Of a stretch of 64,000 nucleotides of DNA, positions 19,494 to 28,650 are shown in pieces. The translations under genes were made by a program, and so were the position numbers. Location of the stretch: assembly GCA_937873695.1 (NCBI GenBank), contig CALMYL010000018.1:21926-85925 (forward strand). Direction: 5' to 3'. The notes below the pieces were generated by a model. It was given only the letters and a program-made list of their open reading frames with translations. It was not told the DNA's origin and made no database searches. This stretch comes from an uncultured Ignavibacteria bacterium (GTDB lineage Bacteria > Bacteroidota > Ignavibacteria > Tepidaquicellales > OLB5). The number at the start of each line of letters is the position of its first letter. Position 1 is the first letter of the stretch.

Positions 19494-20126
19494 AAACATT
19501 TTCTGAAACATCTTTTCAAATCCCGCGTGATCATTCTTATCGTAGCAAATGGTTTTAATACCGAACTCTTCGGCAGCGTCACAGTTTTCCTGCAGGTCAT
19601 CTATGAAAACGGATTCCTCGGGTAAAATTCCCAGATGCGAGATCGTTCTTTCGTAAATTACTGCCTCCGGTTTTAAAGATTTAAGTTCATACGATAGTGC
19701 GTACTTTTCAAGCAGATTGACATAATCATATTTCTGCTTTATATATTCAAAATGCAGCGGACTTGTATTTGAAAGAAGAAAAAGCCTGTAATTATTTTGC
19801 GATTTCAATTTCCTTACCAATGCTCTCATTGGTTCAATTTCGCTGAACATATCATTGAACGCGTTTGCATAGTCATTGCGTTCCATATCCAGGTTAAGTC
19901 CGGTCAGACATTTTGTTACAAATTCATCTGTTGATATTTCGCCTGATTCGTAACCCAGCAGGCGGTAATTACCGCCTTTGAAAAAATTCATGTAAGCTTC
20001 TTTGCTTACTCCGCTGGCTGTAAGTTTATCTATGAATCTTTCATACTCAACATTTACAAGCACGTTACCAAGATCAAAAATAATATTTCGTATCAAACTA
20101 TTGGCTGTTCTTTCTTTCCATTTCAA
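19485..20126 (-). CDS. HAD-superfamily phosphatase, YihX-like
   Basis: HAD subfamily IA hydrolase of about 210 residues. Motif I is IIFDLGNVLV near residue 15, with Asn after Gly as in YihX-type enzymes. Motif II is LLSNTSPLHF near 117, motif III the Lys in LKSLKPEAVIYE near 150, and motif IV FIDDLQENCDAA near 175. YihX acts on alpha-glucose-1-phosphate, but the substrate here is open. The ATG at 20126 overlaps the upstream methyltransferase gene by 29 bases. A TTG at 20096 would start 1 base after that gene's stop and removes 10 poorly conserved residues, so it is an attractive alternative. The 3' end is made of the heptamer repeat. Confidence 0.88.
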   Translation of the reverse strand: MKWKERTANSLIRNIIFDLGNVLVNVEYERFIDKLTASGVSKEAYMNFFKGGNYRLLGYESGEISTDEFVTKCLTGLNLDMERNDYANAFNDMFSEIEPMRALVRKLKSQNNYRLFLLSNTSPLHFEYIKQKYDYVNLLEKYALSYELKSLKPEAVIYERTISHLGILPEESVFIDDLQENCDAAEEFGIKTICYDKNDHAGFEKMFQKMFDS

Positions 20127-20601
20127 GCATGAATTTTTTCATATCTACCCCGCCTCCAAATCCGCCTATTGTACCATCTTTTGCAATTACCCTGTGACAC
20201 GGTATAATGATCGGTACAGGATTTATCGCGCAGCATGTTGCAGCAGCACGAAAAGCTTTATTGTTACCTGCTCTTTTTGCAAGCTCTGAGTAAGACACAG
20301 TTTCACCATAATTTGTACCGGCAAGTGCCTGCCACACAGAGGTTTGAAATCCTGTGCCTTTCAAATAGATCTTCATATCAAAATCAGATCGTCTGCCTGC
20401 AAAGTAGTCCTTTAACTGAGAGATCTCATAACTTAATTCAGATGGCCTGAAAACTGTTTCATCTTTAATATATTTTTTCAGCCTTCCCAGAAATTTCCTT
20501 TCACTGCCGCTGAGATCAATGTAACAGATGCCGTTTTCATTTTTGGCGATATAAAATGAACGCTTAAGCTGACTAACGTAAAATTTTGAGTAAAAAATCA
20601 T
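20098..20601 (-). CDS. ogt: Methylated-DNA--[protein]-cysteine S-methyltransferase
   Basis: DNA repair protein that transfers the methyl group of O6-methylguanine to its own Cys. The active-site motif PCHRVI is present (IIPCHRVIAKDG, near residue 138), preceded by the helix-turn-helix region with FQTSVWQALAGTNYGET near residue 90 and the RAAATCCAINPVPI segment. The length of 167 fits Ogt rather than the longer Ada fusion. Translationally coupled to the following HAD gene by overlap. A TAAATTTG element (20622-20629) could be its promoter -7. Confidence 0.93.
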   Translation of the reverse strand: MIFYSKFYVSQLKRSFYIAKNENGICYIDLSGSERKFLGRLKKYIKDETVFRPSELSYEISQLKDYFAGRRSDFDMKIYLKGTGFQTSVWQALAGTNYGETVSYSELAKRAGNNKAFRAAATCCAINPVPIIIPCHRVIAKDGTIGGFGGGVDMKKFMLEMERKNSQ

Positions 20602-20695
20602 ATTTTTTGTGATAAAACTAACAAATTTACTAAAAAAATAGGATAAGTAATATTCATAAAAATAACCCTGTAATTATAAAATCCGGGGCATTAAA

Positions 20696-20724
20696 AAACC
20701 ACCCCTGTATAACAGGGGTGGTTT
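20696..20724 (-). terminator. Terminator of the first SBBP-repeat gene
   Basis: Twelve-base arms (20696-20707 and 20713-20724) with a 5-base loop, 23 bases past the stop. The minus strand continues with a short T-run. Confidence 0.8.
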
Positions 20725-20747
20725 AATATAAAACTAAAGCTGTTATA

Positions 20748-22403
20748 CTATTTTGTGAGTATCATTTTCTTCGTTGACCTGAATCCATCTGCAGTTATAC
20801 TGTAGAAGTATATGCCGCTTGAAAACCTGATGGCATCCCATTTAACCATATACTCACCCGCCTTCAGCTGTTCTTTAACAAGATTTTCTATCTCTCTTCC
20901 CATAACATCATAAACAGTAACCTGAACAAAGGAAGCTTTAGGAATATCAAACCTGATAGAAGTAATCGGGTTGAAAGGATTGGGATAATTCTGGCTTAAA
21001 GTGAATTTGGACGGAATGTTAGATGATATCGGGTCAATAGCCGATATCTTTGAATATCTCAGAGTATAGAAGGCGATCCCTGTACCGGAGAAATTGGCAG
21101 ATCCGGTTACGAAGATCCTGTCAGTATCCTGAACTGCGATACCGGAAGCATAGTCATTACCGCTTGATGAACTATTCTCTCTTTTTTCCCAGTTGAACGC
21201 TCCTGATGATGTATATGAAATTGTGAGATAATCATAGCCTGTACCAGAGCCAAAACTTGAGCCTGTTACAAACACAAATCCTGATGCATTATCAACTGTA
21301 ATGAAAAACGGGAAATCACTCCCTGAGTTGGAAGTTCTTTGCAGCCACTGCTGCGATAAGTTTGAATTGTATTTTATGGTCGCGTAATCATAACCGGTCG
21401 ATACCGCCGCGCTGTAACCGGTAACATAAACATTATTGCTGTTATCAATAGCCATTGCGGTAAGCTGGTCAGTACTTCCAAGCGGACCGTTATAAGATGC
21501 GGCAGCAAGACTATCGCCGGTAGAAGCATTGTATTTAATTGTCATATAATCCTGCACAGCACCGGTACGGAAACTGTATCCGCCAACATAAACATTGTTT
21601 GCGCCGTTATCAAGTACAAGAGCAAGAGCATTATCTTCAGAGTTCTGAGTGCCGTTATATTTTTTAGCCCATGCAACTGTACCATCGTTATTAATTTTCA
21701 TTGTAAGGAAGTTCTCTGTTCCCGCCGTGCCTGATTTACCCGTAACATAGGCGTTACCGGATGCATCAAGTTTGATAGCCTGCGCCTGGTCAAATGCAGA
21801 TGACAGCGGGCCGATATATACGCTGGGCCACCCTGCAACAACATTACCGGAGGCGTCATATTTTATTGTCGTATATTTCTGTCCCATTCCGCCGCCCGCG
21901 TCACTTCTTCCGGTAACATAAACTTCGCCGGCAGCATTTACTGCAATTGCGAAACCATAATCTCCGCCATTACCCGCACCGTTGAATTTTTTTACCCAAA
22001 GCCTGCTGCCTGTAGCAGCATCATATTTTATTGTGAGTATATCCCTGTTAGGATCAACCGACCAGCCTGTTACATAAACAGCGTTATTATCGCATGTTAT
22101 AGCGCTCACTTTTTCTTCAAGATTGGAAGCACCGTTATACCTGTTTACCCAAATGGTATCTCCGGTTTCAGGATCATATCGCAGTGTTACAATATCAGCT
22201 GCGGTGCCTGAACCAAGGCTCCAGCCTGTTACAAATACATTTCCTGCTGAGTTAAGACAAACTCCAACAGCCGAATCCTGCTGATTTACAGGCCCGTTAT
22301 ATATCTTAGCCCAAATTGTATTAGGCTGAGAAAACAACTCAGAACTATTTGCTAATAAAAATGAAATCGAGATGAAAAACAAAATTGAATAGGATTTTTT
22401 CAT
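20748..22403 (-). CDS. SBBP-repeat beta-propeller protein with T9SS type A sorting domain
   Basis: Secreted 551-residue protein. After a signal peptide (to about residue 25), some eight repeats of ~50 residues extend to about 460. The repeat unit is YNGxxNxxD, then a DxxGNVYVTGxS core and DxxTIKYDxxG. This is the SBBP (beta-propeller) repeat, which gives a predicted closed or super-helical propeller with acidic turns. The final ~80 residues are the T9SS domain (QNYPNPFNPITSIRF near 472, YDVMGREI, final KMILTK). Its neighbour at 22697 is a clear paralogue of nearly equal length, pointing to tandem duplication. Binding partner unknown. Confidence 0.9.
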   Translation of the reverse strand: MKKSYSILFFISISFLLANSSELFSQPNTIWAKIYNGPVNQQDSAVGVCLNSAGNVFVTGWSLGSGTAADIVTLRYDPETGDTIWVNRYNGASNLEEKVSAITCDNNAVYVTGWSVDPNRDILTIKYDAATGSRLWVKKFNGAGNGGDYGFAIAVNAAGEVYVTGRSDAGGGMGQKYTTIKYDASGNVVAGWPSVYIGPLSSAFDQAQAIKLDASGNAYVTGKSGTAGTENFLTMKINNDGTVAWAKKYNGTQNSEDNALALVLDNGANNVYVGGYSFRTGAVQDYMTIKYNASTGDSLAAASYNGPLGSTDQLTAMAIDNSNNVYVTGYSAAVSTGYDYATIKYNSNLSQQWLQRTSNSGSDFPFFITVDNASGFVFVTGSSFGSGTGYDYLTISYTSSGAFNWEKRENSSSSGNDYASGIAVQDTDRIFVTGSANFSGTGIAFYTLRYSKISAIDPISSNIPSKFTLSQNYPNPFNPITSIRFDIPKASFVQVTVYDVMGREIENLVKEQLKAGEYMVKWDAIRFSSGIYFYSITADGFRSTKKMILTK

Positions 22404-22613
22404 ATATTTACGTATTTAAAAATTACAAACTTATTAATACAAATTACTCGTTACACGGTATCATAACAATACCGTAATGAAGTTAGATGCCTCAACAAAT
22501 CTGCAAAAATTCAATTTATTTATGAAATCTGAACTAAATATATAAAATTAAAACCTGATTTACAATATATCTTTTTAATTTTAAATATTAGTTTTCACAA
22601 TATACTAACAAAA

Positions 22614-22639
22614 AAGCCGGGTAAAAAATTACCCGGCTT
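22614..22639 (-). terminator. Terminator of the second SBBP-repeat gene
   Basis: Arms 22614-22624 and 22629-22639 around AAAA. The minus strand continues into TTT (22611-22613) and a T-rich tract. It lies 58 bases past the gene at 22697-24346. Confidence 0.8.
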
Positions 22640-22696
22640 GTAAAAATATTTCAATTAACTATTACTGTATAAGAACTGAAAGAACATGTGAGCATT

Positions 22697-24346
22697 TTAT
22701 TTAACAAGAACCATTTTCCTGGTATCTGCAAACTGTTCCGTGACAATTCTATAGAAATAGATCCCGCTTGTGAATGATGAAGCATTCAGATCGTATTTGT
22801 AAGTCCCGGCGCCAATGTTTCCAAGAGCAACTGAACTCAGTTCTCTTCCGAGAGCGTCAAACACTTTCAGTGTCACATTCTGCTGAAGAGGCAGAGAGAA
22901 TTTGATTGTAGTAGACGGGTTAAACGGGTTAGGATAGTTTTGCGATAATGAGAACTCATTGGGGATCTCATTGTTCACCGGTTCAATACCAACCATATTA
23001 CCGTACTTAATTGTTGCGTAATCATAATCAGAGCCGCTTCCGTAACTTCTTCCGGTAACATAGGCATTGCCGGCATTATCTGAAACTATTGAAGAACTAT
23101 AGTCATTTGAGTTCCCGGGGCCGTTATAAGCCATAACCCACTGCTGGACACCGGCGGGTGAATATTTGATTGTAGCGTAATCATCAGAACCTACGCCTTT
23201 GCTGCTGCCGCTGATGTACACATTCATGTTTATATCAACAAATATCGATCTTGATACATCTACCGAGTTATTTGGTCCGTCGTAATACGCAAACCACTGC
23301 AGGTTCCCGCTGGGGTCATACTTGATCGTACCATAGTTTGAATCAAGTCTCGTTCCGAAAAGCTGAGTTGTGAGACCGGTAAGATAAATATTATTCGAAG
23401 CATCAACGGTCATCGCAGTTGCCAGGTCAGTTGAATTTGAAGAACCGTTGTATTGTTTTTCCCAAATAACATTCCCTGAAGGATCATATTTCAGTGTCAG
23501 GAAGTTCAGTCTTTGACCGGCACCCATATCTGTATAACCGCCGGCAATAATATTGCCTGCGCCGTCAACTTTTAGGCCAACTACGGCATCTCCGCCATTT
23601 CCGGCGCCGTTATAACTCTTCAGCCATTGCTGTACACCGCTGCTGCTGTATTTGATCAGGATTATATCCTGTCCTGAACCGGCGCCGATACTGTTACCGG
23701 CCGAATAAACATTACCGGAATTGTCAATATCAATTGATGTTACATAATCTTCATTGTTTCCCAAACCGTTATATGTCCTTGACCATGCTTCTGTGCCATC
23801 AGGATTATATTTTATTGTCACAAAATCCAGACCGGAACCGGTCAAAGTAGTTTTACCTCCCACAATAACGCTGCCGTCATCTGTAAGATGGATAGTTTTA
23901 CCTTCATCCAATCCGTTTGCTGCTCCATTATAGCGTGCCATCCATTGCTGAGTGCCGTTCACATCGTACTTAATGGTCACAATATCTGAACCTGTAGTAC
24001 CGTAATCAACTCTGCCTGTAACATAAATGTTACCGTTGTTATCAATAGCTAGTGCGTTTGAATAATCGCCGCCGTTTATGGGACCGTTAAAGACCGCTTC
24101 CCATAAAATTGTACCGGCGGTATTGTACTTAATTGTCCTGTAATCCTTTCCCGTGCCGGAACCCGTGCTGTAACCGGTTACTATTACATTGCCTAAAGGA
24201 TCCATCGCAATTGCGTACGACCAATCGAGTGAATTACCGGGTCCGTTGTACCTGGATGCCCATTCCTGTCCGATTGCAAAAGATTGAGTTACATAAACCA
24301 GAATAATGATTAATGCTGTTATTAATTTATTCATCTTTTCCCCCAT
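22697..24346 (-). CDS. SBBP-repeat protein with T9SS type A sorting domain (paralogue)
   Basis: Paralogue of the gene at 20748, 549 residues. The signal peptide ends around residue 24 (after QSFA). About eight SBBP repeats follow, each with RYNGPGN or RYNGAAN, then GNVIVTG or GNIYVTG, then TIKYN. The T9SS domain starts with QNYPNPFNPSTTIKF near residue 470 and ends KMVLVK. The ATG at 24346 (MGEKMNK) has a second ATG four codons in, which gives a more usual signal-peptide start. The gap between the paralogues holds the terminator and an ACGGTAT/ATACCGT hairpin near 22456-22476 but no gene. Confidence 0.9.
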   Translation of the reverse strand: MGEKMNKLITALIIILVYVTQSFAIGQEWASRYNGPGNSLDWSYAIAMDPLGNVIVTGYSTGSGTGKDYRTIKYNTAGTILWEAVFNGPINGGDYSNALAIDNNGNIYVTGRVDYGTTGSDIVTIKYDVNGTQQWMARYNGAANGLDEGKTIHLTDDGSVIVGGKTTLTGSGLDFVTIKYNPDGTEAWSRTYNGLGNNEDYVTSIDIDNSGNVYSAGNSIGAGSGQDIILIKYSSSGVQQWLKSYNGAGNGGDAVVGLKVDGAGNIIAGGYTDMGAGQRLNFLTLKYDPSGNVIWEKQYNGSSNSTDLATAMTVDASNNIYLTGLTTQLFGTRLDSNYGTIKYDPSGNLQWFAYYDGPNNSVDVSRSIFVDINMNVYISGSSKGVGSDDYATIKYSPAGVQQWVMAYNGPGNSNDYSSSIVSDNAGNAYVTGRSYGSGSDYDYATIKYGNMVGIEPVNNEIPNEFSLSQNYPNPFNPSTTIKFSLPLQQNVTLKVFDALGRELSSVALGNIGAGTYKYDLNASSFTSGIYFYRIVTEQFADTRKMVLVK

Positions 24347-24503
24347 CCGTTTCTAAACGGAATTTAATTGATGAAATCTCTATTTGTGAGTGATCATAAA
24401 TTAGTTAACGTAAAACGTTATGTCAATAATTATATTGGTTAGCTGATATAGCTATATTGACTTAATTTAATTTGAATTATTTCGTTTTTTCAGGGGAAAA
24501 TTG

Positions 24504-24511
24504 TAAATTTG
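24504..24511 (+). promoter_or_regulatory. Candidate promoter of the GH3 gene
   Basis: TAAATTTG matches the TAnnTTTG -7 element, with TTCG (24481-24484) 19 bases upstream resembling the -33 TTTG. The start codon is 17 bases downstream, implying a very short leader. Confidence 0.4.
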
Positions 24512-24528
24512 TATTATATTGTATTTGA

Positions 24529-26316
24529 ATGAAAAATTTAAAATACTTAAAAATGAAAATTTTAGGCGCTTTAGTCTTGCTTGCAATGGGTACCTTTACC
24601 ATAATTACATTTAATAAAGCCGAAAAAACCGGAACTGAAAATTCCGGAATGGACAAACAGGTTAACTGGAAAAAGCATTCTGATGAGTTTGTTATGAAGA
24701 AATTATCGGAAATGACATTAAGAGAAAAAATTGCGCAAATGGTAATTGCGAACTGCGTGCCCGAAAATTTTTCGGAAGGATCAGCTGATTTTAAAAAGTG
24801 GAAAAGACTATGTACGGAAACCAAGGTCGGAGGGTTTATTTTCTTCAAAGGAAGTTCAACTGATTATGCAGCTCTTTCAAACAGGCTTCAGGGATTAAGT
24901 GAGACACCTTTGCTGATCAGCTCAGATTTTGAGCGCGGCACCAGAATGCGTGTGACAGATGGCGCTCTTTTCCCGACCAACATGGCAATTGGCGCGGCCG
25001 ATAATAAAGAGCTGTGTTATAAAATGGGACTCGAAATAGCCCGCGAAACCAGGCTGCTTGGAATTCATCAGAATTATTCACCCGTTTGCGATGTGAACAA
25101 TAACCCTAACAATCCTATAATTAATGTTCGCTCGTTCGGAGAAGATCCCCAGCTGGTTTCAAGAATGTCTGAGGCAATGATAAAGGGTTTACAGGATGGC
25201 AAAGTAATTGCAACAGCAAAACACTTTCCCGGTCATGGAGATACTGATATTGACTCGCACAATGACCTGCCGCAGCTGAATTTCACTATGGATAGAATGA
25301 ATTCAGTGGAACTGGTTCCGTTCAAAAATGCAATAGATAATGGTGTAATGTCAGTCATGATCGCGCACCTTGCTTTCCCTGAGCTGGAAAGCACTCCAAA
25401 TATTCCGGCATCACTCTCCCCCTCGATTGTACAGGGGCTGCTGATAGATAAAATGGGTTTTGGCGGTCTGGTTGTTACCGACGCGCTGAATATGAAGGGT
25501 ATCACAAAATACTTTTCCACTTCTGAAGTAGCCGTAATGTGCGTAAACGCAGGGATCGACCTGATACTGATGCCTCTTGATGAAGTGAAAACAGTTGATG
25601 CAATTGAAGCAGCAGTAAACAGCGGTAAGATATCTGAAGAAAGGATTAACCGTTCCGCTGAAAAAATTCTAAAAGCCAAACAGTGGCTTGGGTTATATGA
25701 AAAAAGGGAAGTTCAGGAAGCCGACGTTTACAAGAACATAAATACTATGGAAGCCAATGAACTTGCACAGCAAATTGCTGATGAATCAATTACACTGGTA
25801 AAAGATGATAAAAATGCGCTTCCATTTAAGAATAACATTGAAGGCAAAACTGCGATTGTGATAATAAGCGAAGGCGGAGATCTGGATAACACAAATTATC
25901 TGCGATCACTTGCGCCGGATTATTTTAAAGGCTGTGCATTTTTTACTTCAACAAGCTCCGCCATGGATAGTGAATTGAAAAGCTCTTTAAGCAGCTTATC
26001 TGGATATGATAACATAGTTGTAGCAATTTACGCTAAAGTGCGTTATGGCACGGGGAAGATATCAATATCTGCTGCAAACATTGATCTTGTAAACAAGCTT
26101 AAGGAGACCGGTAAAGATCTGGCTATTATTTCGTTTGGAAATCCGTACTTACTTAAAGAATTCCCGGCAGCGCCATCCTACATCTGTGCCTATGGTGACT
26201 CTGATTATTCCATAAAAGCGGCATTAAAAGCTATTACCGGCCAAGTGAAATTCAAAGGAAAGCTCCCGGTAACTATTACTGAAAATTATAAATTTGGATC
26301 AGGAATAAATAAATAA
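24529..26316 (+). CDS. Glycoside hydrolase family 3, beta-N-acetylhexosaminidase-like
   Basis: Exported GH3 enzyme of 595 residues with an N-terminal hydrophobic segment (about residues 5-24). The (alpha/beta)8 domain carries the family signature KHFPGHGDTDIDSHNDLP near residue 228. Its Asp-x-His pair is the acid/base dyad typical of NagZ-like GH3 enzymes. The nucleophile Asp lies in VVTDALNMKGI near residue 316. The region from about 410 to the end is the second alpha/beta sandwich domain that NagZ itself lacks, so the enzyme is a two-domain type as in Bacteroidota. Its role is probably peptidoglycan or chitin-oligomer hydrolysis in the periplasm. Confidence 0.9.
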   Translation: MKNLKYLKMKILGALVLLAMGTFTIITFNKAEKTGTENSGMDKQVNWKKHSDEFVMKKLSEMTLREKIAQMVIANCVPENFSEGSADFKKWKRLCTETKVGGFIFFKGSSTDYAALSNRLQGLSETPLLISSDFERGTRMRVTDGALFPTNMAIGAADNKELCYKMGLEIARETRLLGIHQNYSPVCDVNNNPNNPIINVRSFGEDPQLVSRMSEAMIKGLQDGKVIATAKHFPGHGDTDIDSHNDLPQLNFTMDRMNSVELVPFKNAIDNGVMSVMIAHLAFPELESTPNIPASLSPSIVQGLLIDKMGFGGLVVTDALNMKGITKYFSTSEVAVMCVNAGIDLILMPLDEVKTVDAIEAAVNSGKISEERINRSAEKILKAKQWLGLYEKREVQEADVYKNINTMEANELAQQIADESITLVKDDKNALPFKNNIEGKTAIVIISEGGDLDNTNYLRSLAPDYFKGCAFFTSTSSAMDSELKSSLSSLSGYDNIVVAIYAKVRYGTGKISISAANIDLVNKLKETGKDLAIISFGNPYLLKEFPAAPSYICAYGDSDYSIKAALKAITGQVKFKGKLPVTITENYKFGSGINK

Positions 26317-26590
26317 ACTGTACTTTAAATACAAAATTTAGGGTAGTATTGCATAGCTACTAACATAATATATATGTTTTATGCGGTTCAAATGAGCATA
26401 TAATGCTATATATTTGTTCAGCAAATATAAACTTGACAGGATTTATTCATGAACTTCAATTCATTTAATTCCGGTCAATCCACTTCATCCAATCCATATT
26501 TTTTTTCATATAAGTTAACTGTAAATATTTTAACCCCTTTCAACCAAAATTTTTGGAAGATCTATAACAACAATTAAGTAAGTTAATAAG

Positions 26591-27835
26591 ATGAAAACAA
26601 AATACATATTTTTTTCAATCATCCTTTTTAACCTTTCGTTATTATCACAATCCGGTTGGCAGGTTTTAAGTACATTTACTTCAAACGATCTATCCCATGT
26701 TTGCTTTGTAAACCAAAATACTGGAATTATTACTGCATATTCACCCAATATCTACAGAACTAGTAATGGAGGATTAAATTGGATTCAATATGTTCATACC
26801 AATCCTAATGTTTGGTTTTGGGGAATACATTTTGCTAATGAATCAACTGGCTGGGTAATTGGTTATAATTTGAACAGTCCTTACAATAATGTAATTTTAT
26901 CAACCACAAATAGCGGGATCAATTGGGCAGAACAATATTCCGGTACAGGACAAATGAGAGAAATATATTTTATAAATTCACAGACCGGATTTGTTTCAGG
27001 TGATTCTTTTTATAAAACAACCAATGCAGGAAACAACTGGATTTTATCTAATCCACAGGGATACGGCAGTGGTTTAGGTATTTTTTTCTGGGACCAATTA
27101 ACTGGATGGGTGGGAGGTAATTCTAATAACAATAATTCAGTTATAAAAACTACGAATGGCGGAATAAACTGGGCTACCCAATTTTCAGATATATCCGCAA
27201 TATATTCAATCAAATTCACATCATTAATGACCGGATATTGTGCAGGTTTGAATGGCATCAGAAAAACCACCAACAACGGAACAAACTGGACATTATGTTA
27301 TTCCTGTAATCATGCAATATCATTAAGTTTTCCGAGTGTAGAAACAGGCTGGGCTGTTATACATAATTCAAATCCAAATTCAAGAAAAATAATCAAAACA
27401 ACAGATTCGGGGATTTCTTGGCAATTGCAGGATATCAACGATTCAAGATTATTAAATTATATTTACATGCTAAACGTAAATACAGGCTGGGTTGTTGGTG
27501 ATGAAGGAGTAATATATAAAACTACAAATGGAGGGGTAACAGGAATTCAGCTTGTTAATTCTGAAATTCCATCTGTATTTTCACTTTCACAAAACTATCC
27601 AAACCCGTTCAATCCGGTTACAAAAATACGTTTTGATATTCACTCAGCCGGGAATGTAATATTTGCTATTTATGATATACTTGGAAAAGAAATTCAAAGT
27701 ATAAATGAAAATAGTTTATCCCCGGGGACTTATGAATATAATTTTGACGGCTCAAATTGCCCTTCAGGCATATATTTTTACCGACTAAGCTGCGGCAGTT
27801 TTTCTGAAACAAGAAAAATGGTATTGATTAAATAA
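26591..27835 (+). CDS. YCF48-like repeat protein with T9SS type A sorting domain
   Basis: Secreted beta-propeller of 414 residues with a signal peptide ending near residue 20. About seven repeats pair a TGWVVG/TGWVGG-type strand with a KTTNGGxNW turn (examples: TSNGGLNW, TTNAGNNW, TTNGGINW, TTDSGISW). This is the YCF48/Asp-box pattern of photosystem-II assembly factor homologues, here in a non-photosynthetic secreted context. The T9SS domain starts QNYPNPFNPVTKIRF near residue 335 and ends KMVLIK. AT-rich like the gene at 11654. The 274-base gap upstream holds only a distant TATATTTG (26409-26416) and a weak 42-codon ORF. Confidence 0.87.
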   Translation: MKTKYIFFSIILFNLSLLSQSGWQVLSTFTSNDLSHVCFVNQNTGIITAYSPNIYRTSNGGLNWIQYVHTNPNVWFWGIHFANESTGWVIGYNLNSPYNNVILSTTNSGINWAEQYSGTGQMREIYFINSQTGFVSGDSFYKTTNAGNNWILSNPQGYGSGLGIFFWDQLTGWVGGNSNNNNSVIKTTNGGINWATQFSDISAIYSIKFTSLMTGYCAGLNGIRKTTNNGTNWTLCYSCNHAISLSFPSVETGWAVIHNSNPNSRKIIKTTDSGISWQLQDINDSRLLNYIYMLNVNTGWVVGDEGVIYKTTNGGVTGIQLVNSEIPSVFSLSQNYPNPFNPVTKIRFDIHSAGNVIFAIYDILGKEIQSINENSLSPGTYEYNFDGSNCPSGIYFYRLSCGSFSETRKMVLIK

Positions 27836-27909
27836 CTGTTATTGCCGATAATTTCTTAATTTTATTTATTATATTTGTGAACCAATAATTATACAGGAAG
27901 GAAATAATA

Positions 27910-28581
27910 ATGAATAACAGGTTCAAATTAATGTCTGTTTTAACAGCATTTATTTTTGCCGTTTCAATATATCTGGTGGGCTGCGTTAACTATGACCAGA
28001 AGACCACATTAAAAGAAGACGGTTCAGGTTCAATGAAGATACACTACTGGAGCAGCATGAAGAATTTTTCGATGGGTACAACACTTGGCAAATTTGAGTT
28101 TGACGAAACAAAAGCAAAGGATAAATACAAAAGCAGCAACACAGATGTGACAAGCATCAAAGTTGAAGAAAAACTTGATGACTCAACAAAACATGTTAAT
28201 ATTGATCTGACTTTTAAAGATATAAACAAATTAAGCGATGCAAAAGGATTTGAAAGCGCTAAGGTAACCTGGAAAGAACATAAAGACGGAATGGAATTAA
28301 AATACATCCTTCTGCAGGATACTTCAGCTGCTAAACAGATGAGTGCAAGCGATTACAAAGTTACCTATGAATTCACTATGCCTTCTGAAATTGTTTCAAC
28401 AAACGGAACAAAAGACGGGCAGACAGTAAAATATTCATATACACTTGCTGATCTTGGAAAAGATATTGAAATGACAACTGTAGTGAAGAAAGCCGGCGGC
28501 AAACTGTGCGGACTTATTGGAATGATAATGGGCACAATGCTTATTGGTTTTGCTTATTACTCACAGAGAAAGAAAAAATAG
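27910..28581 (+). CDS. Lipoprotein with C-terminal membrane segment, function unknown
   Basis: A 223-residue protein with a signal peptide and lipobox (YLVGC, Cys at residue 25). The mature part starts with an acidic, Thr-rich beta segment (TTLKEDGSGSMKIHYW), then a predicted beta-sandwich of about 150 residues. It ends with a hydrophobic helix and positive tail (IGMIMGTMLIGFAYYSQRKKK). The build resembles LppM-type lipoproteins (DGSG near the N-terminus and a C-terminal TM). The lipoprotein at 60883 has a similar N-terminal plan. A good ribosome-binding site (AGGAAGGAAA) and a TATATTTG element lie upstream; a terminator follows. Confidence 0.75.
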   Translation: MNNRFKLMSVLTAFIFAVSIYLVGCVNYDQKTTLKEDGSGSMKIHYWSSMKNFSMGTTLGKFEFDETKAKDKYKSSNTDVTSIKVEEKLDDSTKHVNIDLTFKDINKLSDAKGFESAKVTWKEHKDGMELKYILLQDTSAAKQMSASDYKVTYEFTMPSEIVSTNGTKDGQTVKYSYTLADLGKDIEMTTVVKKAGGKLCGLIGMIMGTMLIGFAYYSQRKKK

Positions 28582-28601
28582 AATTTTTATCCAATTAACT
28601 C

Positions 28602-28630
28602 AAATCCCGTTTAAACGACGGGATTTTTTA
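28602..28630 (+). terminator. Terminator after the lipoprotein gene
   Basis: AAATCCCGT (28602-28610) and ACGGGATTT (28618-28626) around a 7-base loop, followed by TTTT on the plus strand. Confidence 0.85.
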
Positions 28631-28650
28631 TAAAATTAATCTCAACAGCC

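Noticed and set aside
26450..26578. 42-codon ORF upstream of the YCF48-like gene
   Set aside because: Asn/Ser/Phe-rich, no ribosome-binding site and no recognisable motif; probably chance in AT-rich sequence.
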